A DNA stretch of 64,000 bases, from NCBI GenBank assembly GCA_021774335.1, contig JAJFJD010000057.1, positions 55,957 to 119,956 of the forward strand, in the 5' to 3' direction. This DNA comes from Alphaproteobacteria bacterium. Lineage in GTDB: Bacteria > Pseudomonadota > Alphaproteobacteria > UBA8366. Of the stretch, positions 51,071-58,969 are shown piece after piece. Position numbers and translations under genes: made by a program. The notes beneath the pieces were generated by a model that searched no databases, was not told the DNA's origin, and was given only the letters and a program-made list of their open reading frames with translations. How positions within the stretch are numbered: the first letter of the stretch is position 1; every line of letters begins with the position of its first letter.

Positions 51071-51293
51071 GTCGTCGCTCGTGCTTGTTTGAGGCCCATC
51101 CTTGCGCGATGCGCCCCAGCAGAGTGTCGGGCAGGGTTGCCGCCTGTTCGATCCAATGCCGGGGCGCTGGCGCAATTTGGGAGCTGTGAGGCATTACAGT
51201 CCCAGTGGAGACCCTAGCGAGTTTGGGGCTCCGGAAAATTGATCCAGATCAAAAATTAGGCATTTAGGGAGCGCCCGGGGGCAATTCGGCCGA

Positions 51294-52187
51294 TTATTCG
51301 CCCGTGCCGCCGGTAATAATGCCAAGCCAGCGCCATTCCCCGATATTGCAGGGCGGTGACGCTCGGTCTGCAACTCGCCATAGCCGCGCAGCACCGAAAT
51401 GAGGCGACGCCGAAGCGTGCCGTGATCCCGTTGGAGTTCGGTTGGCGATTTCAAGAATCAGTTTCTTGCGGACGGCGCGGTCAAAGTCCTCGAAGCCGTT
51501 CGCCACGACATGAAACGCGCCCGGCCCGCCGATGACGCAATCCCGGTAGAAAAGGTCGATATTGGGGATTGTCGGATACTTTGCGTTGGTCTGATCCGTG
51601 ACGATGGGCAGACCGTTCACGATGATGCCGGCGGCCACGGCGTCGTCGCGGGCGTCGGTCACCAAGCGGCCGTAGTTATTGGACCCGTCACCAGAGACAT
51701 CCAGAATACGCCGTGTGCCCTCGAAGCCGTTTCCCGTGAAGCGCGGCACGGATAAATCGATGGCGTCGCTGACCGATGTGCGATGCGCGGTTACGATGGG
51801 CGCGGCGGCCAGCTTGGCGGCAAAGGCGGCGGCGCTGGCCTCGTCATGGATTTCCGTCCAATCGACGATGACCTTGTACCAGCCGAGACCGGCCCATTCC
51901 ACATAGCTGAGGGCGATCCTGCCAAGCATGCCGGACTTGATCGCCGCGATGACTTCGGGATTGCGCAACGCCCCGAGATAACCGTTTCGTTGCAGCCGCG
52001 CTTCTTCCGCATCGACGCTGCCCGATACATCCGCGGCCAGCAGCAATTCCAGATCGACCGGCCTCTCCTTGGCCGCAAGGCCGGGGCCGATGATCGCCGC
52101 GAAAACCAGCGCAAGCCCGATTGTTCGCAATTGTCGAAACGGTCCAGCTGTTTTCCGCTGGCACTTTGAATTCGCTGGTTGCTGCAT
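51294..52187 (-). CDS. DUF1194 (VWA-like) exported protein
   Basis: A 297-residue protein with a signal peptide (LRTIGLALVFAAIIGPGLAA, near 20-39). The DUF1194 domain opens ERPVDLELLLAADVSGSVDAEEARLQRNGY, with a D-x-S-G-S MIDAS-type motif near 52-56 and the later RRILDVSGDGSNNYGR. Such proteins are secreted VWA-like proteins of unknown partner. ATG 52187 has AAGGGAGAT upstream; the open frame extends 140 codons further but without family resemblance. The C-terminal 40 residues after LEIANRTPTGSRH look non-conserved, perhaps a 3' extension. Confidence 0.82.
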   Translation of the reverse strand: MQQPANSKCQRKTAGPFRQLRTIGLALVFAAIIGPGLAAKERPVDLELLLAADVSGSVDAEEARLQRNGYLGALRNPEVIAAIKSGMLGRIALSYVEWAGLGWYKVIVDWTEIHDEASAAAFAAKLAAAPIVTAHRTSVSDAIDLSVPRFTGNGFEGTRRILDVSGDGSNNYGRLVTDARDDAVAAGIIVNGLPIVTDQTNAKYPTIPNIDLFYRDCVIGGPGAFHVVANGFEDFDRAVRKKLILEIANRTPTGSRHASASPHFGAARLWRVADRASPPCNIGEWRWLGIITGGTGE

Positions 52188-52329
52188 GCCGATCTCCCTT
52201 TCTATAAATCTTAGCACGCGGAACGGCGTTCGCCAGTGGTCCGGTGATCCTGCGGATATGACAGTGGCGTCGGCAGCTTCGTATACTCGGATGGCGAAGA
52301 CAAACTGGGCCGTCAAGGGAAGCAAGCCG

Positions 52330-53754
52330 ATGGAACTCGTTGCCGTCGTGAAGCGCGATTGCGAGACCTGCCAGTTGGTCGAGCCTGTCCTCGCCGCATT
52401 GCGGAATGCAGGGTCGTTGACGTTGTACTCGCAGGACGATCCCGATTTTCCCGAGTCCTTGGGCGGCGCCCGCGATGATACGGCGCTCGAACAGTCCTGG
52501 CGGCTTAACATTGAAACCGTACCAACGCTGATCCGCTTCGATGGCGGGGCTGAAGCCGGGCGGATCGAGGGCTGGGATCGGGCCGAATGGGAACGCGTAT
52601 CCGGCATGACGGGGCTCGGCGATGCGCTGCCGGCGTTCCAGCCGGGGTGCGGTTCGCGGTCGGTCGAGCCTGGGATGCCGGAACGGCTGGCACTGCGCTA
52701 CGGAGGGCTCAACCTTGCCGCCCGGGCCATCGAAGTCCCCGAGCTGGAAGATCCGATCGAGATGGCGTTCGATCGGCAATGGTCGGACGGACTACCGGTA
52801 GTGCCGCCGACGCCGCTGCGGGTCGCCCGTATGCTGTCCGGCACATCGCGCAAGCCGGATGAGATTATCGGGATCATTCCGCCGAACCTGATCGAGTGTA
52901 CGGTTGAGAAAGCCGCCATTAACGCGGTAATGGCCGGATGCCGTCCCGACTATTTCCCGGTCGTTCTGGCGGTGATCGAGGCGGCCTTGAAGCCGGAGTT
53001 CTCGATGCACGGGCTGCTCTGCACGCTGTGGTTTTCCGGCCCGGTGGTCATCGTCAATGGACCGATCACCAAACGGATCGGAATGAACAGCAAGGGTAAC
53101 GCGCTGGGGCAGGGGAACCGTGCCAATGCCACCATCGGGCGGGCCTTCCAGTTGCTGATCCGCAATATTGGCGGCGGTCTGCCGGGGGCGATCGACCGGT
53201 CGGTGCTGGGGAACCCGGGCAAATACACTTTCTGTTTCGCCGAGGACGAGGACGACCCGGACTGGGTTCCGCTGAACGTATCGCGCGGTGCGCCTGATGG
53301 CAGTTCGTCGGTCACGCTTTTCCATGGCGACGGCGTGCAAGGTGTCATGGCGTGGACCTCGCGCACGGCTGAGGAGCTATCGCAATCCCTGGCCATGGCG
53401 CTGTGGTCGGTCTGCCATCCGAAGCTGTGTGAGTGGTCGAACGCGATCCTCGTGCTGTCCCCGGAACACTATGGAATTTACCGGACCGCCGGTTGGGGCC
53501 GGGCGGAAATCGAAGACAGTCTGTGGCAGGCGCTGAAACGGCCGGGCAAGGATGTGATCGAAGGCGCACACGGAGTCGCGGAAGGGATCGATCCCGCCCG
53601 CGCCGATGAGATCGTCAACAAATTCAACGACGGTGGCTTGCTCGTGGTACGGGCAGGCGGCGAAGGCGGCGGCATGTCGGCCGTCATTGGCGGCTGGACC
53701 GCGCATCGGCGCGCGGACGAAGTCCAGACCGTATCGCAGGAGGTAACGCTATGA
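52330..53754 (+). CDS. Thioredoxin-like protein fused to a large domain, partner of the UGSC selenoprotein
   Basis: A 474-residue cytoplasmic protein. Residues 1-100 look like a thioredoxin fold with a C-x-x-C site, KRDCETCQLVEPVL, near 8-21 and the cis-Pro in ETVPTLIRFDGG. The remaining 370 residues belong to a family I know only from beside UGSC proteins: SDGLPVVPPTPLRVARML near 155-172, IIGIIPPNLIECTVEKAAINAVMAGCRPDYFPVVLAVIEA near 180-220. Its stop overlaps the start of the UGSC gene (ATGA). Together they look like a redox enzyme pair; the reaction is unknown. ATG 52330 follows AAGGGAAG. Confidence 0.72.
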   Translation: MELVAVVKRDCETCQLVEPVLAALRNAGSLTLYSQDDPDFPESLGGARDDTALEQSWRLNIETVPTLIRFDGGAEAGRIEGWDRAEWERVSGMTGLGDALPAFQPGCGSRSVEPGMPERLALRYGGLNLAARAIEVPELEDPIEMAFDRQWSDGLPVVPPTPLRVARMLSGTSRKPDEIIGIIPPNLIECTVEKAAINAVMAGCRPDYFPVVLAVIEAALKPEFSMHGLLCTLWFSGPVVIVNGPITKRIGMNSKGNALGQGNRANATIGRAFQLLIRNIGGGLPGAIDRSVLGNPGKYTFCFAEDEDDPDWVPLNVSRGAPDGSSSVTLFHGDGVQGVMAWTSRTAEELSQSLAMALWSVCHPKLCEWSNAILVLSPEHYGIYRTAGWGRAEIEDSLWQALKRPGKDVIEGAHGVAEGIDPARADEIVNKFNDGGLLVVRAGGEGGGMSAVIGGWTAHRRADEVQTVSQEVTL

Positions 53755-54275
53755 AGAACGACCCCTATGTCATGCTCGATCCAACGGCGGAGGCCGCGCC
53801 GGCATCGCGGGAACGCGTACCGCCGCCAGAGTCGCTGGCCGGCGCGAAAATCGGCCTCTTGAGCATCACGAAAGAACGCAGCGATGAATTTCTCGATACG
53901 CTGGAGACACGCCTTGTGGAGCGCGGTCTAACGGTGCTGCGCTTCCGAAAACTGAGCCATACCAAACCGGCGCCGGAAGCGGTTATCCAGGATATCGTGG
54001 AGCATTGCGACGTGATCGTTGAAGGGCTGGCTGACTGAGGGTCTTGTACGTCGTGCAGTTTGCATGACATCTCGACACTCGATCGGCGGGGAATTCCCGG
54101 CTGCGCTCTGGCGTCCGAAGCCTTTCGACAGGCCGCGGATGCCCAGGCGAAGGCTCTGGGATTCGAGCCAGCCCTGGTTTGGGTGCCGCACCCGATTCAG
54201 AACCGAAGCGCGAAAGAATTGGCCGCCCTTGCCGATAGCACGGTCGAGCCGATTCTAGCCTTGATCTCCCGATAG
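53751..54275 (+). CDS. UGSC-family selenoprotein (in-frame TGA read as selenocysteine)
   Basis: Read through one TGA, this is a single 174-residue protein. The same frame continues from 53751 to TAG 54273-54275, and TGA 54036-54038 is codon 96 in the motif D-U-G-S-C-T-S-C-S-L-H-D. That motif names the UGSC family, known as Sec- or Cys-containing proteins from marine and environmental bacteria. Downstream sequence (RRGIPGCALASEAF...PALVWVPHPIQNRSAKELA) matches the family C-terminus. A bSECIS-like hairpin follows the TGA. Conventional gene callers would split it into a 95-aa ORF and a remnant. Probably a thiol/selenol redox catalyst with the upstream thioredoxin-like protein; the substrate is unknown. 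Confidence 0.88.
54036..54068 (+). promoter_or_regulatory. Sec codon and bacterial SECIS element
   Basis: TGA 54036-54038 is followed by a hairpin at 54050-54068: GTCGTGCA pairs with TGCATGAC (8 bp, one G-U) around a GTT loop. The loop G is about 19 nt after the TGA, within the 16-37 nt range of bacterial SECIS elements. Confidence 0.78.
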
Positions 54276-54530
54276 GCGACGAAAAACCGGCTGACCTGCG
54301 CCCCGATTTTTGGATGGATTGGAACGGTTTGATATGCGTGGATCGAACGTCAGATATGCTCTTTTATTTATATATTTATAAATACAGATATATCAATTAG
54401 TTGTTTTATTATAAAAATAGTAAATACAAATAAATCTATAAATATAAATATTGAAAATTGGCTGCTATTTTGTGCGAAATTGGGTATAATTACTGTTATT
54501 GGGAGGGGTGCTTGTCTCTTGGGGGAGAGC

Positions 54531-55205
54531 GTGTCTCAAGCACCTGTATTCTTGGTTGGAGGCAATGATCTATTTCGACGCGGTTTAGACGGCTTTTTGA
54601 AAGAGTCCGCATTTCGGACGATTGCCGAATTTGACCGTGTCGAAGACTGCCTCGATCCGCTCGATGGGAAACCCGAGCCGGAAATCATCATCTATGTAAC
54701 GACCGGTGTGACCGAAGAATCGGAAGCCGCGGTTGATCGCCTCTGTGCCGTTTACGCCCAGGCGCGGATCGTTCTCGTGTCCTTCGCGTTGTCGGTCGAG
54801 GAACTCGGCGCATGCCTGCGTGTCGGGGCCAGCGGCTATCTGCTCAGTTCGATCTCGAAGGATGCCCTCATCCATTCGTTGACCCTGATTTCCTTAGGGG
54901 AGACGGTGTTCCCGTCCAGCCTGGCCACGGCGTGGTTGCGTGGCGATATGGACGGATCCGGGTCCGGCGTCGAAGATGCGGGCCGTCTGCGTAATTTGAC
55001 GCCGCGGGAGCAGGACATCCTTGAATGTCTGACGCTCGGCCTATCCAACAAGCAGATGGCGCGACGGCTGGGAATTACGGCAGCAACCGTGAAAATTCAT
55101 ATGAAATCGCTTATCCGAAAGCTCGGAGTGTCTAACCGGACTCAAGCCGCGCTTTGGGCCCTTCGGGCTGGCGTTAGTGACCGGAAGTCCAGCGACGCCG
55201 CTTGA
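54531..55205 (+). CDS. LuxR-family regulator with degenerate receiver 2
   Basis: A 224-residue paralogue of the regulator at 44788. The N-terminus APVFLVGGNDLFRRGLDGFL and GASGYLLSSISKDALIHSLTLISLGETVFPSSLA are nearly identical to the other copy. The phospho-acceptor region reads PEIIIYVTTG, so no Asp. HTH: LTPREQDILECLTLGLSNKQMARRLGITAATVKIHMKSLIRKLG. GTG 54531 has GGGGGAG; the longer frame from 54480 would start inside a TATAAT -10 element (54485-54490). The leader (54276-54530) is extremely AT-rich. An Flp pilin follows 295 bp downstream; that gap contains two hairpins but no gene. Confidence 0.87.
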   Translation: MSQAPVFLVGGNDLFRRGLDGFLKESAFRTIAEFDRVEDCLDPLDGKPEPEIIIYVTTGVTEESEAAVDRLCAVYAQARIVLVSFALSVEELGACLRVGASGYLLSSISKDALIHSLTLISLGETVFPSSLATAWLRGDMDGSGSGVEDAGRLRNLTPREQDILECLTLGLSNKQMARRLGITAATVKIHMKSLIRKLGVSNRTQAALWALRAGVSDRKSSDAA

Positions 55206-55500
55206 CCGGTCGGGCTCAAGGACGGGCCTTCCCCCGCTAATCAACTGATATTTAATAAAATTGTAGGGATCCGGCTGCCGGACCCTATCCCTTTGTAATT
55301 GCTGCACATCACCAAAGGGATAATTCTTAATCGGCCTGAAACGCCATAGATCAACTCCATCGTCCTGATACTCTACCTCCAAGACGTCAATCGGCCCCTC
55401 GAAAGATCCGGGACTAATACCGGACGGTAAGAGGACCGAAAGACAACAACAAGGCGGCAGCCTCAATGCCGTCAACGTATGTGGCGTCGGGAGAGGTAGC

Positions 55501-55668
55501 ATGGTTAACGCATTTCTGATGCGACTGATGCGGGACGACAAGGGCGCATCGGCCATCGAGTACGGATTACTGATCGCGCTCGTTGCGATTGGGCTGGTTG
55601 CCGCTCTGGACAGCTTGAGTGGCTCCTTCATCAGCACGATCGGCGTTGCGACGAACTCAATGAATTGA
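55501..55668 (+). CDS. Flp-family type IVb pilin 2
   Basis: A 55-residue prepilin missed by long-ORF searches. MVNAFLMRLMRDDKGASAIEYG leads to the hydrophobic helix LLIALVAIGLVAALDSL. The processing region G-A-S-A-I-E-Y-G parallels pilin 1 (G-A-T-A-I-E-Y-G). It lies downstream of LuxR-type regulator 2, mirroring the order regulator then pilin at 45456-44552. GAGAGGTAGC is upstream of the ATG. Confidence 0.88.
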   Translation: MVNAFLMRLMRDDKGASAIEYGLLIALVAIGLVAALDSLSGSFISTIGVATNSMN

Positions 55669-55743
55669 CCTAGGACGTAAGTCCGGCAACCAACAATGTG
55701 CGTAACGAAAGCGCACAACACCGGGGAAAGATCGAGACTCACT

Positions 55744-56115
55744 ATGCAGGCGCTAATAAACGAAGATTCCGAAACCGGACTAGGGCAGCATGCGACCAAT
55801 GTCGCGCTCTGCCGCAGCGTGTTAAAGCGGCGGACCCGATACTATCTGGCGCAGCGCGAGGCGGGGATTTCCGCACAAGGTGCCGGTATTCTGGATTTGG
55901 TCGTGCTCGGCCAGATCGAGGGATGTTGCATGGACGTCACGATGCTGAGCGACGTGCTGAATTTGTCGAACTCGGCCATGCGGCTTCAAGTCGTGGATCT
56001 GATCAAGGGCGGCTGGGTCGTTGTCCGTAACAGCAATGGTCAGGCCCGTCTGCATATGACGGATAAGGCGGCGGACTACGCCTCGACATGGATCGAGCTG
56101 ACGTTGGACGGATAA
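55744..56115 (+). CDS. MarR-like winged-helix protein
   Basis: A 123-residue protein. The C-terminal two thirds (GILDLVVLGQIEGCCMDVTMLSDVLNLSNSAMRLQVVDLIKGGWVVVRNSNGQARLHMTDKA) has the helix-turn-helix plus wing layout of MarR-type regulators. The start is uncertain: ATG 55744 is taken, but 55696 is in frame and neither has a good ribosome binding site. It lies between Flp pilin 2 and the PilZ gene and may regulate them. Confidence 0.65.
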   Translation: MQALINEDSETGLGQHATNVALCRSVLKRRTRYYLAQREAGISAQGAGILDLVVLGQIEGCCMDVTMLSDVLNLSNSAMRLQVVDLIKGGWVVVRNSNGQARLHMTDKAADYASTWIELTLDG

Positions 56116-56287
56116 TCTCGGAAATTTGGCCTGAATTGGGACACTTCTATTACTTATGAGTTAGGCCAATGTTATTAGCGACTTTCGGAAGGTTTACTTA
56201 GATAATCTAGTAATACAGGGTAAATAGGTATCTCTATTTAGGTAAATATTCAAAAAACCAAATAATCATAAAGAGTGGATTGCAGTA

Positions 56288-57016
56288 ATGTCTGTGGCAC
56301 CGGTTTGTTTGATTGGCGGTAACGAAGCCGCCCGCGGAAAGCTTCGGGAGATCTTGGAAACGGGGTCCTTCAACGTCGTCAGCGAGTACGGCAACGTCCA
56401 CGCCTGCGTGGCCGCGGTCGATGAAATGACGGAACCGGAGCTGGTGGTATCGATGGTTCACACGGCCGACGAATTCAAGAACGGCCGGTTGGGTCAGCTT
56501 CGCCGCACGTTTCCCGAGGCGAATTTAGTCATCATCGGCGATAATCCGACGCAGGAGCAGCTGCGCGCCTGTGTCGAGCTGGACGCGAACGGTTTCTTGC
56601 CCAGTTCGATTGACCCGCGCGCGCTGTTGCAATCGTTGCAGGTCATACTGCTCGGCGAGAAGCTCTATATTGCGGGCAAGAAGCGAGCCATTAAGATGGT
56701 CGCTACCGGAGGGGTCGCTACCGGTCAGGCAGGACAAGCATCAGCCGCGGCATCATCCGAGCGGCGTGGTGCGGCTCGGCGGCGCACGCTTCAGCAGGCG
56801 GAGATCGTCTACAATAACAATCAGTGTGTCATGAATGGCGCGATTTTCGATATTTCCGACCAAGGCGCGAAGATTCGGCCTGCGGATATCGTCAACGCAC
56901 CCAGCCGGTTTGAGTTGCGCGTAAAATACGGTCCGAGTTTCAAATGCGAAGTCGTGCGTAAATCCGGTTTCTATATCGGTGTCCGTTTTCTGGCGGAAAT
57001 CAACTCGGCCGCGTAA
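56288..57016 (+). CDS. Degenerate receiver-PilZ domain protein
   Basis: A 242-residue protein. The N-terminal 130 residues resemble the pseudo-receivers of the two LuxR regulators (APVCLIGGNEAARGKLREIL; LDANGFLPSSIDPRALLQSLQVILLGEKLY) and also lack the phospho-acceptor (PELVVSMVHTAD). The C-terminal part (about 155-240) is PilZ-like: SERRGAARRRTLQQAEIV has the R-x-x-x-R c-di-GMP motif region, and IFDISDQGAKI the D-x-S-x-x-G motif. It may couple c-di-GMP to the Flp/Tad genes next door. AT-rich leader. Confidence 0.78.
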   Translation: MSVAPVCLIGGNEAARGKLREILETGSFNVVSEYGNVHACVAAVDEMTEPELVVSMVHTADEFKNGRLGQLRRTFPEANLVIIGDNPTQEQLRACVELDANGFLPSSIDPRALLQSLQVILLGEKLYIAGKKRAIKMVATGGVATGQAGQASAAASSERRGAARRRTLQQAEIVYNNNQCVMNGAIFDISDQGAKIRPADIVNAPSRFELRVKYGPSFKCEVVRKSGFYIGVRFLAEINSAA

Positions 57017-57221
57017 TACGACCCGGCCGCGGTCTCTTAGGCCAATGCGTCGGATGTATTTTTATCTAACATAATCAATTAGTTATGTATAGTTTGGCGG
57101 TGGCTTTTGAAGCCATCGCCGATTTCGATGTTCTCTCACCTTTGGTCTATCTATTAAGGGCTATAGACCCCCTAAATAGTTAACACTAGAGTTAGGGTGT
57201 AGATCAATAAGGAGCATCGCA

Positions 57222-57713
57222 ATGGGTGACGTAGTCGCCCCAGAAGATTACGGCGTCGCCGAACATCCTGGCATTGTCGCGCTGCGCTCGTATTGGCGTC
57301 GCATCGGTGACGGTGGTTTGCCCGGCCGGTCCGATATGGATCCCGCCGACATTCCCCGCATTCTCGGTAATGTCATGCTCGTCGATGTCGAACGGGCGCC
57401 CATTCGTTTTCGGATGCGCTTATGCGGCACGACGGTCGACCGTGCGTTCGGACAGGATTTTACCGGCTGCTACCTGGATGATCTCACCGCCGAGTATTTC
57501 GAACGCGATGTCTTGCTTGATTACGCTGGCGTGGTGACCACCCAACGCCCGCATTTCCTGCAGAGAACCGTTGCCATAGGGGACGGTGTGTGGCTTGCGT
57601 ATCAGCGATTGCTGTTGCCGTTGTCTGATGACGGCAGCGATGTGGACATGCTTTTGGGCGGTGTCTTCGGCTCGATCGAAAAGCGGATGGAAAACGCGTC
57701 GTATTCTGCTTAG
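57222..57713 (+). CDS. PAS_5 domain protein A
   Basis: A 163-residue single-domain PAS protein. HPGIVALRSYWRRIGDGGLPGRSDMDPADIPRILGNVMLVDVERAPIRFRMRLCGTTV (residues 10-67) is the PAS_5 pattern, with YQRLLLPLSDDGSDVDMLLGGV near the end. AAGGAG lies 8 bp before ATG 57222. Such proteins carry no output domain. It is a tandem paralogue of the gene at 57948. Confidence 0.82.
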   Translation: MGDVVAPEDYGVAEHPGIVALRSYWRRIGDGGLPGRSDMDPADIPRILGNVMLVDVERAPIRFRMRLCGTTVDRAFGQDFTGCYLDDLTAEYFERDVLLDYAGVVTTQRPHFLQRTVAIGDGVWLAYQRLLLPLSDDGSDVDMLLGGVFGSIEKRMENASYSA

Positions 57714-57807
57714 GCGGTTCGGTATTCGCCGATGGAAGACCGCCAATTCCCAAATTACTCAGTGTTGAGATGCGTCCGAATGACGCGGGGACTTGCTTCC
57801 CGATGTC

Positions 57808-57823
57808 GGGGTCACCATTTTCC
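57808..57823 (+). repeat. 16-bp copy of the tRNA-Glu 3' end (possible attachment-site remnant)
   Basis: GGGGTCACCATTTTCC is identical to 24697-24712, i.e. the last 10 tRNA-Glu bases including CCA plus 6 flanking bases, in the same orientation. It lies between the two PAS_5 genes. No integrase is visible. Confidence 0.5.
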
Positions 57824-57947
57824 GCGGTCGTTGGGCCAAATCATATCGGGCCAGCGCGGAATCATATGACTATCCGAAATAATAAACCGACCGTTGATTT
57901 GGAAACGCTCCCAATGCCTGTCAAAAATTTCATGAGCGAATGCTGCA

Positions 57948-58388
57948 ATGTGCGGAATAACCTATCACCCCGATGTCCGGGCGATGGTCGACTATTGGCA
58001 GTCGATTCATCCCGAGGGCGGTCTGCCGGGCCGGCAACATTTCGAGCCGGCCGACGTAAAGCAATATCTGCCGGCCATCCGGCTCGTTGACGTTGAAGGA
58101 CCACCCTATCGATTTCGCGTGAGGCTGGCGGGAACGGCGATCACCGAGTTTTACCGGGTCGATCATACCGGACGCTGGTTCGATGAGTTCGTCGATGACT
58201 TCGACGCGTCGGAAACTTCTCGCGATCTCCACGATGTGGTCGAAACCCGTAGGCTTGGTTGGCGCCGCGGCGTATCGCGTATCGTGCGAGACCGGGAATT
58301 TCAGACATTCGAGCGTTTGATCCTGCCTTTTGCGCGGGATGGGCAAAGAGTCGATATGTTGATGATATTTATGGTTTTTGCCGATTAG
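57948..58388 (+). CDS. PAS_5 domain protein B
   Basis: A 146-residue PAS_5 protein, paralogous to 57222: MVDYWQSIHPEGGLPGRQHFEPADVKQYLPAIRLVDVEGPPYRFRVRLAGTAI near residues 13-65, then FERLILPFARDGQRVDMLMIF. No output domain. The start at ATG 57948 is likely, with GAGCGA upstream. Between it and protein A lies the copy of the tRNA-Glu end. Confidence 0.8.
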   Translation: MCGITYHPDVRAMVDYWQSIHPEGGLPGRQHFEPADVKQYLPAIRLVDVEGPPYRFRVRLAGTAITEFYRVDHTGRWFDEFVDDFDASETSRDLHDVVETRRLGWRRGVSRIVRDREFQTFERLILPFARDGQRVDMLMIFMVFAD

Positions 58389-58538
58389 CAGCTCGGCCGC
58401 GGCGGTTCCGGTCGAGCAACCGTGAAAGCGAGTTGATCCGGCCGACGCCACCGTAGCCCTAGATTACTCCTGAGACCAAGCCTTCGCAGAAAGGCGTTGA
58501 GTGCAGTCCGACTGCAATTGGATCAGGAGTGTGCCGAT

Positions 58539-58904
58539 ATGAGAATTGCGAATACAGTCGTGATGGGGCTGCTGGTGGCGGCCGCGTTGGCAGTGACCCC
58601 GGCTGCCGCATCGCCACGCGCAGCCGGTTATGTCGCCAGCAACGGCCTTTCGAACGACATCGTCAGCGTGCGCGGCAAGTTCAAATTCCGCGGCCGGCAT
58701 CACGGCGGATTTGGACGCCGGTCGTTCTTCCATAGCCCCGGTCATCGGGGATTCCAAAAGCGCCGTTTCCATAGGGGCTTTGGTCACGGCAAGTTCCGTC
58801 ATCGCGGATTCCGGAAAGGCCACAAATTTGGCGGATTTGGGCATGGTGCTGGAAGGTTCGGCCATCATGGCGGTGGCCGAGGACTCCGGCATCACGGAAA
58901 ATAG
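58539..58904 (+). CDS. Secreted Gly/His/Arg/Phe-rich small protein
   Basis: A 121-residue exported cationic protein. The signal peptide MRIANTVVMGLLVAAALAVTPAAASP is clear. From about residue 45 it is made of irregular repeats such as FGRRSFFHSPGHRGFQKRRF and GHGKFRHRGFRKGHKF, rich in Gly, His, Arg and Phe. Possible roles are metal (Ni/Cu/Zn) binding or surface coating; none is shown. AGGAG lies 10 bp before ATG 58539. Convergent with the DUF4197 gene. Confidence 0.7.
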   Translation: MRIANTVVMGLLVAAALAVTPAAASPRAAGYVASNGLSNDIVSVRGKFKFRGRHHGGFGRRSFFHSPGHRGFQKRRFHRGFGHGKFRHRGFRKGHKFGGFGHGAGRFGHHGGGRGLRHHGK

Positions 58905-58969
58905 TTCGGTTTTTCAGGTCATTACAGTGATCGTGGGGCAGACGATCGACGGTAACGTCGCAGGCAGCC

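Noticed and set aside
50841..51092. 83-codon plus-strand frame
   Set aside because: Mixed composition, GTG start without ribosome binding site, and it overlaps a more plausible small membrane protein on the other strand.
53751..54038. Truncated 95-aa protein followed by a 72-aa remnant (frameshift or pseudogene reading of the UGSC gene)
   Set aside because: The frame is identical before and after the TGA, the residues around it spell the family's U-G-S-C motif, and a SECIS-like hairpin follows, so Sec decoding explains it better.
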